The notes beneath the pieces were generated by a model. The model was not told the origin of the DNA, searched no databases, and was given only the letters and a program-made list of their open reading frames with translations. From the NCBI RefSeq assembly GCF_000518085.1, contig NZ_JACX01000011.1:1-64000 (forward strand): a DNA stretch of 64,000 nucleotides, written 5' to 3'. The first letter of the stretch is position 1. Each line of letters begins with the position of its first letter. Source of the stretch: Bartonella grahamii ATCC 700132 (GTDB lineage Bacteria > Pseudomonadota > Alphaproteobacteria > Rhizobiales > Rhizobiaceae). The position numbers were made by a program, and so were the translations under genes. Positions 57,671 to 64,000 of this stretch are shown piece by piece.

Positions 57671-58790
57671 GTGTCTTACCAAGCGATATTGAGAGCGAAA
57701 AATCTATACTTAAAGCACAAGATATTCTGGTGTTTGGGGAAGAAGAGCCCATTTTTTGCAGGTGGAAAGGCAAAGCGCATAAAGAAGGCGAGCCAAAAGC
57801 TTAAGTTTTTGATCAAAACGTTTTGCTCCATGGAAAGTGCAACAGTGCTTTTAAAGAGCTTGGGTTGGAGGAGAGAAATTGAAAGAAAAGAGGGACATCT
57901 ATTTATTTACGAGACTGTTATTTATTTACGAGACCGTGAAGGACAGTTTCTCTCTCTGGATGAAAAAGGTTTTGTGCAATTTGATTATGGAATTGTGGGA
58001 GATGCTGGTATCCATGCGGCGGCTTGCCAAATAATTAATCCTTATTATTTTAAGGCTTTGCCAGATTTATAACTGGACTTTGAAGCAAAGGGGTGGATTT
58101 TAAGGCAAAGGGATTGAAATTTTTTGAGGAAGAGGTAAGCGTAGGGCGTTTACGTTGTGTACTTGAGTAAGCTTTCGATGAGGCAATGACTGAGGTTGAT
58201 CTGGGACTGAGCTTGATCTTGGCAGTGTGCTTGGCTTTCAAAATGGGGGCACCGCCTTGGAAAAAGGAAATAATGATATCTCTCAAGGGACTTCTTCTTT
58301 GCTGTGCACCCTTGGAGCTTTGGTATTGAGGGCTGATGTTAAAATTTTACACCCTTCTCACAAAAGCTTTATGGAAGGTGAGAGGCTGGGCTTTGAAAAA
58401 AATATCAAAAAAATCTACAGGGGTCGGCTTTGCTGATGGTTCAAATTGTCATAAAGACAAAGCAACTTCGTTACGATTTTCTTTCATCAGTTGGCTTCTT
58501 CTTTGGAAAGAAGCTTATCTCTTGGAAATAAAAAGAGCAGTGATTAGAATTTTAGAGCCTCAGACCCAAATTTGTGCAATAAAAGAAGATATTCTTATGA
58601 ACATTTAATCGACGAGAAAAGAGAAGCCTTAGGACAGCAGGGGATACACTGTGAGTGATAAAAACATGATGTTTGAAGGTAATGGAAAAAAATGCAACTC
58701 TGATATTGTCTTTATAAAAGATGAGGGATACAAGCGCTTGGTATTGATGAACCCTCATTTATTGTGAGGACGAAAGCTTCGGTTCATGAA
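57671..58790 (+). pseudogene. Decayed copy of the module C protein
   Basis: The open part (to 58072) encodes MESATVLLKSLGWRREIERK, YLRDREGQFLSLDEKGFVQF and GIHAAACQIINPYYF, matching the 386-aa protein (MESATALLKSLGWRVEIEGK, GIHAAACQTIDPYNS). After a stop at 58070 homologous pieces continue in changing frames: LRCVLE, HKSFMEG and, near 58680-58740, the final GNGKKCNSDIVFIKDEG. Four or more frame breaks make it inactive. It lacks module A at its start; the ORF opens in unrelated sequence. Confidence 0.8.
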
Positions 58791-58935
58791 AATGGCTTAA
58801 AAATTGAAACAAATGAGGGATAAAAAATGAGGGGCAATGGAAAAAATGCACTATTGGACGAAGAACCACGGTCTTTTTCGCTTGAAGAAGCGTTTTTGAC
58901 ACGCAAAAATTATAAAGTCATCTTTTGCATTGCTT
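58668..58935 (+). repeat. 270-bp direct repeat within the array, left copy
   Basis: GATGTTTGAAGGTAATGG through the first 35 codons of the following gene recurs at 59253-59520 with few differences. The offset is 585 bases. The block joins the tail of a decayed module C gene to the start of a module B gene. Confidence 0.92.
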
Positions 58936-59183
58936 TTATTGTGGCAGCTTTTAAAGTGGCATTTTTTATGTTTTTTAAGTGGGATTTGACAGAGTGGTGG
59001 AATTATATCCTGTTCATTTTAACATTAATATTGGTTTTTATATCAGTGCTTCTTTTTTTGTTCATCCCTGTTGCCTTTGGGGTCCGTATCATTTTCACGG
59101 TTCTGTTGAAAGAAAAAATCAAGCAGTTGGATCAAGAAATTTGGAAGCGAAGAAAAACTGCTGCTCAACAAAACCGCGCGTGA
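58827..59183 (+). CDS. Array membrane protein 6 (module B alone)
   Basis: The 118-aa product begins MRGNGKNALLDEEPRSFSLE, then FLTRKNYKVIFCIAFIV opens helix 1; helix 2 is at about 70-92, and the tail is LLKEKIKQLDQEIWKRRKTA. The start of 35 residues is almost identical to that of protein 7, but both helices differ: shared ends, diverged middle. GAGGGATAAAAA precedes the ATG. Confidence 0.7.
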   Translation: MRGNGKNALLDEEPRSFSLEEAFLTRKNYKVIFCIAFIVAAFKVAFFMFFKWDLTEWWNYILFILTLILVFISVLLFLFIPVAFGVRIIFTVLLKEKIKQLDQEIWKRRKTAAQQNRA

Positions 59184-59252
59184 AGGGCGGGCAGAAAATG
59201 AATACTGGTCTTTATATATTCTCATGCGTTGTAGGAGACCTTCTATTTTTGC

Positions 59253-59520
59253 GATGTTTGAAGGTAATGGAAAAAAATGCAACTCTGATATTGTCTTTAT
59301 AAAAGATGAGGGATACAAGCGTTTGATATTGATGAACCCTCATTCATTGTGAGGACGAAAGCTTTAGTTCATGAAAATGGCTTAAAAATTGAAACAAATG
59401 AGGGATAAAAAATGAGGGGCAATGGAAAAAATGCACTATTGGACGAAGAACCACGGTCTTTTTCGCTTGAAGAAGCGTTTTTGACAAGCAAAAATTATAA
59501 AATCATCTTTTGCATTGCTC
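59253..59520 (+). repeat. 270-bp direct repeat within the array, right copy
   Basis: This is the right copy of 58668-58935. Its first 100 bases are a remnant of a second module C gene end (GNGKKCNSDIVFIKDEG frame), with no other part of that gene left. Confidence 0.92.
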
Positions 59521-59759
59521 TCATTGTGGTAACTTTGAGAATGGTTCTCTTCGTACTAATGTGGCGTGAGTGGAAAGGGAATGTCATAGCAGCTCTCTTT
59601 TCTATTGGGGAGTTTATATTAGATTTAACTTTTGTGCTCATTCCTGTTGCCTTTGTGGTCCGTATCATCTTTACGCGTTTGTTGAAAAAAAAGATCGATA
59701 AGTTGGATCAAGAAATCCGGCAGCGGAGCAAAACCGCTTCTCAACAAAACAGCGCGTGA
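59412..59759 (+). CDS. Array membrane protein 7 (module B alone)
   Basis: The 115-aa product shares its first 35 residues with protein 6 (FSLEEAFLTSKNYKIIFCIA) and has helices at about 35-55 and 66-92. The tail reads TRLLKKKIDKLDQEIRQRSK. It is followed after 13 bases by the full module A-C gene, the same order as the decayed copies upstream. Confidence 0.7.
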   Translation: MRGNGKNALLDEEPRSFSLEEAFLTSKNYKIIFCIALIVVTLRMVLFVLMWREWKGNVIAALFSIGEFILDLTFVLIPVAFVVRIIFTRLLKKKIDKLDQEIRQRSKTASQQNSA

Positions 59760-59772
59760 AGGGGCGGGGAAA

Positions 59773-60933
59773 ATGATAAATATTAAAATGATGGATATTA
59801 TTGTTGTACTCTCGTGGGGTGTGGGCTTGACGCTTTTCACGCTGCTTTCTGCTGTGGTCACGATGTTCATTTGGGCATTGTATTATTCTACTTTCAAGCG
59901 GGTGAGACTGTATTGCCAAGTGACAAAAGAATTCAACCGCGTGCTTGAACAACCTATCGCTTTTGAGCCGTCTAGTGGGGAAATGCCGATGATTAAATCA
60001 TCATCTGAGGAAAAAGAGTTTACAGAGTTTTCTCTGTCTAATGAGGAAATCTTAACGATGGAAAGTGCAACGGCGCTTTTAAAGAGTTTAGGATGGAGGG
60101 TGGAAATTGAAGGAAAAGGGGACCATTTGGCCACCTATTATTTACCAGATCGTGAAGTGCAGTTTCTTTATAATGCTGAGAAGGGGTATCCGCGATTTGA
60201 TTGTGCAATTGCGGTGGTTTCTGGTATCCATGCGGCGGCTTGCCAAACGATAGACCCTTATAATTCTGGAGGCTTGATTGCTCTCGAATTGAGTTTTGAT
60301 GTGAAGGGGTTGGAAATTTTTGAAGAAAAGGTAAGTGCCCAGCATTTACGCTGTGCACTCGAGAAAGCTTTAGAAAAGGCAATGACAGAGGTTGATCTTG
60401 GCAATATGCTTCGCTCTCAATATCGCATTCCTCCTTGGGAAAACAAAATTGTGGTCCCTCAGTTTGCTTCTTATTCGCTGCGCTATCTTGCAGCTCTGGC
60501 TTTGATGGGCGATGTTGAAACCTTAAATGCTTATCACAAAAGCTTTATGGAAGGTGAGAAGCTGGGCTTTGAGACAAGCATCGAAGAGGAGCATCTGGAA
60601 CGCGCGATGATAATCGCTCAAGCGGTAGAAAAGACAAAGCAACCCAGTTACGATTTGCTTAAACAGGCGGCAAAGGATTTTTCCATGGAGGTGGAGAGCT
60701 ATGAATATTTTAGAGCTAAAGATCCCAGTTTGTGTAATAGAAGAAGAGATTCTTATGAAAAATTGATCGAGGAAAAAAGAGAAGAATTAAGGCAACAGGG
60801 ATATTTTGTTTACGAAAAGGACGCGATTTGTGAGGTTGATGGAAAAACCTATCGTCCCGATATTCTTTACATAAAGGATGGGGAGTTAGAATATATGGAT
60901 GTAGAAATTAGGGTTGATGAAAAAATTTATTGA
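59773..60933 (+). CDS. Array protein 8 (modules A+C): membrane-anchored 386-aa protein
   Basis: Module A forms residues 1-55: helix at about 8-36, then YYSTFKRVRLYCQVTKEFNR. The rest is a soluble domain of unknown family, probably cytoplasmic: MESATALLKSLGWRVEIEGK (about 96-115), a strand-rich part with GIHAAACQTIDPY, an acidic helical region (LRCALEKALEKAMTEVDLGN) and a middle helical bundle. The C-terminus (about 330-386) is EEKREELRQQGYFVYEKD, CEVDGKTYRPDILYIKDGEL and ends in EIRVDEKIY. GGGGCGGGGAAA precedes the ATG. It is the only intact C protein among at least three former copies. Confidence 0.75.
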   Translation: MINIKMMDIIVVLSWGVGLTLFTLLSAVVTMFIWALYYSTFKRVRLYCQVTKEFNRVLEQPIAFEPSSGEMPMIKSSSEEKEFTEFSLSNEEILTMESATALLKSLGWRVEIEGKGDHLATYYLPDREVQFLYNAEKGYPRFDCAIAVVSGIHAAACQTIDPYNSGGLIALELSFDVKGLEIFEEKVSAQHLRCALEKALEKAMTEVDLGNMLRSQYRIPPWENKIVVPQFASYSLRYLAALALMGDVETLNAYHKSFMEGEKLGFETSIEEEHLERAMIIAQAVEKTKQPSYDLLKQAAKDFSMEVESYEYFRAKDPSLCNRRRDSYEKLIEEKREELRQQGYFVYEKDAICEVDGKTYRPDILYIKDGELEYMDVEIRVDEKIY

Positions 60934-61021
60934 GAAAAATAAAGAGTTTAGATAAATTAAAAACAGCTTAAACCTAAAAATAATGCGTAAAACACGCGAA
61001 GTGTAAAAGCAGAGGGGAACA

Positions 61022-61396
61022 ATGCAGGAGAAAAAAGCAACATTTGGAGAGTCTTTCTTTTTATTCAAAAAATTTATGGTGTCTTCAGTGGAAAGGCGTA
61101 AAGGGGTAGGGAGTTGTGAAATAATAGGGCGCTGCTTTTTCACTATGTTTTGCACATGTCTTATCATGATGGCTTTAGAAGTTCCTGCGGGTGCAAAATC
61201 TCTGGTAGAGCCGTTGCAATGGACAAGATGGGAAGGATTTGGTTCTCTTATTTTTCTCTTACCGGTGTTGATTTGGTTTTGTCTTCTCACACCACTTCCT
61301 ATTTTGTGGGGACTGCGCTCCGTTAAAGAGCGCAGATTGGAAAAAATAAAGAAAAAATTGAAAGAAGAAATAAAGCAGCAAGAGATTATTCAATGA
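61022..61396 (+). CDS. Array membrane protein 9 (module B-like)
   Basis: The 124-aa product has two helices (about residues 37-58, CFFTMFCTCLIMMALEV, and 77-100, SLIFLLPVLIWFCLL) and a basic tail (VKERRLEKIKKKLKEEIKQQ). The sequence before helix 1 (SSVERRKGVGSCEII) does not keep the SxKDY motif, so it is the most diverged module B. AGAGGGGAACA is upstream. Confidence 0.65.
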   Translation: MQEKKATFGESFFLFKKFMVSSVERRKGVGSCEIIGRCFFTMFCTCLIMMALEVPAGAKSLVEPLQWTRWEGFGSLIFLLPVLIWFCLLTPLPILWGLRSVKERRLEKIKKKLKEEIKQQEIIQ

Positions 61397-61400
61397 GACT

Positions 61401-61958
61401 ATGGCTATGAGGGGAGAGTTTGCGCTTTTTATTTTGTTTCTGCCGTTTGGATGTTTTCTTCTAAATGCAGTTACAGTTTTTGCCATTTTTGTGAATATGA
61501 TTATTGTGGCGCCTTATTATTCTTTAATAAAGTGTTTGAGGCTCTATTACAGAGTGAAAAAACAAAGACGTTTGATGAAAGAATACCCACAGCGTTTTTG
61601 TTTCTTTGAAAAAAGCGGAAAAGAGAAAGAGAGAGTACCGCAAAACTTAGAACTAGAAACACAGATAAGTTCCCATTCGTTAAAAAAATGGCTCGCTTTT
61701 TCACGCAAAGATTATATCCTCCACGCATGCCTCTCTTTCATCATTATGTTTTTCAAAGCTTATGTCTATGTGATTTTCTTTAAAGGGATAGATGAGAGCA
61801 GATTTATGTATATTGTCATTCTCTTGTTTTTCTGGTTTTTTTTATCTGTATCTATTTTTGCAACGATTCCTGTTGTTGTGATCCTTCGTGAAATTTTAAC
61901 CTCTCGGTTGAAAAAGAAAATTCAGCAATTGGAAGAAGTGACTGAAGCAACCCAATAA
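61401..61958 (+). CDS. Array membrane protein 10 (modules A+B)
   Basis: The 185-aa product is another A-B fusion: helix at about 9-40, then PYYSLIKCLRLYYRVKKQRR; a charged linker; then LAFSRKDYILHACLSFIIMF, helix 2 at about 135-165, and LTSRLKKKIQQLEEVTEATQ. It preserves the motifs of both modules best of all members. ATG 61407 is an alternative start. Confidence 0.7.
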   Translation: MAMRGEFALFILFLPFGCFLLNAVTVFAIFVNMIIVAPYYSLIKCLRLYYRVKKQRRLMKEYPQRFCFFEKSGKEKERVPQNLELETQISSHSLKKWLAFSRKDYILHACLSFIIMFFKAYVYVIFFKGIDESRFMYIVILLFFWFFLSVSIFATIPVVVILREILTSRLKKKIQQLEEVTEATQ

Positions 61959-62004
61959 ATCAATTTATACCACACAAATCAATTTATAAAGAGAAGGGGA
62001 TAAA

Positions 62005-62181
62005 ATGCATTACGAAATGGCGGCAGCTTGGACGATGATTTTGATCATTCTGCTGGGGGGTGTTTTTGATTTGTTCTTAACAATACCCATTGTGGCACTG
62101 TATATTTCTTTTATCAAACGTTTGATATCGTATTACAAGGTTACGAAACAATTAAACGCAGCGCTGAAAAAGCGTGTGTAG
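62005..62181 (+). CDS. Array membrane protein 11 (module A alone)
   Basis: The 58-aa product starts at an ATG after AGAAGGGGATAAA and consists of a hydrophobic helix (about 8-34) followed by LYISFIKRLISYYKVTKQLN and a basic end. It is the last gene of the array; the sequence beyond is repeats. Confidence 0.65.
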   Translation: MHYEMAAAWTMILIILLGGVFDLFLTIPIVALYISFIKRLISYYKVTKQLNAALKKRV

Positions 62182-62286
62182 CACTCATGTCATGGGGGGG
62201 GAAGTATGAGTTTTAGATCATGCCATTGCTTCACAGCTTGGGAGGAGGGCATAGATTATTTTTCTCATTTTACGCTGCTCTCTGTT
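62182..62286. other. Gap after array
   Basis: About 100 bases with no gene between the last array gene and the tandem repeats. Confidence 0.5.
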
Positions 62287-62937
62287 TGAAAAGGGCTGAT
62301 GTCCATTAATAGGCTTGTAATAGGCTGTGGCTGTTTATCAGAAGTTTTCCTGTTTTCTGTTAATTTACAAAATCGTAAAAACGTGAAACTGTAAAGGCGC
62401 AGATGTGTGGTTGATCAAGAGCTGTGAGGGTTGTGGGGCGATTGGGGAGAAGAGGGTGCCAATGGAGGGGCTGGATTGTGAAATGCGTCATTGAAATGGA
62501 GGGGCGTTTGGTGAAAAGGGCTGATGCTCATTAATAGGTTTGTAATAGGCTTTGGTTGTTTATCGGAAGGTTTCTTTTTTCTGTGAATTTGCAAAATCGC
62601 AAAAACGTGGAACTGTAAAGTCTAGGATGTGTGGTTGATCAAGAGCCGTGACGGTTTTGAGGTGGTTGGGGTAAAGAGGGTGCCAATGGAGGGGCTGGAT
62701 TGTGAAATGCGTCATTGGAATGGGGGCGTTTGGTGAAAATGGCTGATGTCAATTAATAGGCTTGTAATAGGCTTTGGCTGTTTATCGGAGGTTTTCTTGT
62801 TTTCTGTGAATTTGCAAAATCGTAAAAACGTGGAACTGCAAATGCAAGAATTTGTGGTTGATTAAGGATCGTGAGGGTTGTGGGGCGGTTGGGGAGAAGA
62901 GGGTGCCAATGGAGGGGCTGGATTGTGAAATGCGTTA
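62287..62937 (+). repeat. 224-bp tandem repeat, 2.9 units
   Basis: Units start at 62287, 62512 and 62734 (225 and 222 bases) with TGAAAAGGGCTGATG or TGAAAATGGCTGATG. Each contains TTAATAGGCTTGTAATAGGC, TTTACAAAATCGTAAAAACG or a close variant, TGTGGTTGATCAAGAGC, GAGAAGAGGGTGCCAATGGA and GGGGCTGGATTGTGAAATGC. The third unit breaks off at AAATGCGTTAAATTTG. The sequence is non-coding in all frames. Confidence 0.95.
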
Positions 62938-63876
62938 AATTTGAGAGAAGTTTTTCGTATCTTTGGTATATTTTGTATATGATCAGTGGTTCTCTTTATA
63001 AGGCTTTAAATTTAGCTCAATCCACCACTTGTTTTTTGAGTTTAATGGCTTGAAAGTTGACGGTTCTTTATTTTACGTTTTCTTATTTGCTGTCGTAAAA
63101 ATGCATTTAAAGCAGGTGTGCGTGCTAATTGTGTTTTCTATTGGTTTTTTTCTTTTCGGTTTATTGCGATACTTTTTTATTATGCTTAGCATATGAGGGT
63201 GCTTTTGTACGCTAACTGTAAGGGTGTCTAATTTTCATTCGGTTCTGATATGGTGTTTGTTATAATATATCATCCTATGATGTCATAAAACTCTGTTTTG
63301 ATATAAGCTTTCTTGGTACGTTTAAGTGTTGTTTTAAGGAGCGCGTTGAAATTTCTTTAAAAAAGCTTGTCGCGTATGAGTATTACGGGAAGACTATGAG
63401 CGGGAAATCAACTCGAACCTGCTAAAATTTGGACTGTTGAAAGAGAAGTTTTTCGTGGGAACCTTACGTTCCGTAGAAACCATTGTTCCGTAGAAACCGT
63501 CGTTCCTTGAGGTGTGGGGAGAAAGGTCAGTTTTAAAATAGACAAAAAATTCTAAACACAATTTGCTGTTTTAAGCTTTATGCCATGACGCCTTATAACA
63601 TAACGCCCCATAAGATTATGCTGTCTAAGTCCCGTGAGAAGGGAATAAACCGCCGTGAAGATCATAAACCGTCAGAGGGGAATAGCCCGTTTGAGAAGGG
63701 TAAAAACGTTTAGTTTTGGGGCTGTTGATATAGGCATGCTGTTTGAGAGGTGCAGAGAGGGGGATTGTTCGTTCGCAAAGCCTATGATGTAAAAGAGTAT
63801 GGGGGGCTCAAGAGGGTGTTCCAAGTATGGGTAGAGATTGAAGGGGCACGGCTTCTTTGAAAAGCATAGGTATTGA
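62938..63876. other. Gene-free stretch at right end
   Basis: About 940 bases without a supported gene. There is a small duplication TTCCGTAGAAACCATTG and TTCCGTAGAAACCGTCG at 63469-63501, and CATAACGCCCCATAAG/CATGACGCCTTATAAC near 63590. A short frame reading EREVFRGNLTFRRN around 63440 may be a coding remnant. Confidence 0.4.
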
Positions 63877-64000
63877 TTATAAATTTTGTTTATTCATATG
63901 GTTTTTTATGGCATCCAGTATCTGTTGGCTTATCTCCTGATGAGTCAGCCATCGTGAACCTTTTGGGGTTGTTTTTTGTCCTAATCGAATGGGGATAAAA
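63877..64000 (-). CDS. 3' end of an unidentified gene, cut by window edge
   Basis: On the minus strand the frame is open from the window edge for 40 codons (FIPIRLGQKTTPKGSRWLTH, then QEISQQILDAIKNHMNKQN) and ends at TAA 63877. The amphipathic composition looks coding. Too short to identify. Confidence 0.45.
   Translation of the reverse strand, partial: FIPIRLGQKTTPKGSRWLTHQEISQQILDAIKNHMNKQNL

Noticed and set aside
57501-57692. 63-codon plus-strand ORF (MIGFFACVRLLLAWGF)
   Set aside because: It is built on a local duplication of GCTTGCGTGAGGCTTTT and does not show array module motifs.
62287-62937. Possible CRISPR array
   Set aside because: Units of about 224 bp repeat as a whole without short repeats and unique spacers; no cas genes are near.

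Overview
The window is a low-GC alphaproteobacterial chromosome segment that looks like a Bartonella, probably a rodent-associated lineage. This rests on the housekeeping order (tol-pal tail gene, tilS, ftsH, glmM), a Vbh-type VirB system with a VbhA/VbhT Fic pair, an Hbp-like outer membrane protein, an MbfA-like iron protein, and long gene-poor stretches full of decayed genes. The species is not determined.

Layout. 1-6465: housekeeping genes on the plus strand (ybgF/cpoB end, tilS, ftsH, glmM). 7079-10580: accessory block with remains of three toxin-antitoxin loci around an intact vbhA-vbhT pair (an AMPylating Fic toxin with a BID secretion domain, and its antitoxin). 10634-21938 (minus strand): a complete virB2-virB11 set whose virB5-virB6 interval has expanded into five EexN-type entry-exclusion lipoproteins interleaved with two virB6 5' fragments. 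No virB1, coupling protein (virD4) or relaxase is present. 22097-24685: a thermonuclease-like gene, small membrane and lipoprotein genes, and a broken plasmid replication gene, which together suggest that the T4SS came from an integrated plasmid.

25044-44455: mixed core and decayed DNA: envelope stress-type membrane proteins, exbB-exbD, dut, mbfA-like, a PemK/MazF-like toxin, dsbB, a DedA-family gene, tRNA-Leu(CAA), an Hbp-like porin, fumC with two decayed partial copies, and groES-groEL behind a promoter and a CIRCE operator. A degenerate intergenic repeat of about 300 bp recurs five times between 28.5 and 54.5 kb.

46453-52953: phage or gene-transfer-agent lysis genes (endolysin, overlapping spanin-like pair), two tandem YopJ-family acetyltransferase homologues whose His-Glu-Cys spacing equals that of YopJ, and an orphan phage packaging-type gene. 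55169-62181: an unusual plus-strand array of small membrane proteins built from recombined modules (one-TM module A, two-TM module B, soluble module C), with one full A-C protein and decayed copies. It is followed by nearly three 224-bp tandem repeats. This array and the eexN/virB6 array are the best candidates for little-described systems here. The right edge cuts a minus-strand gene.
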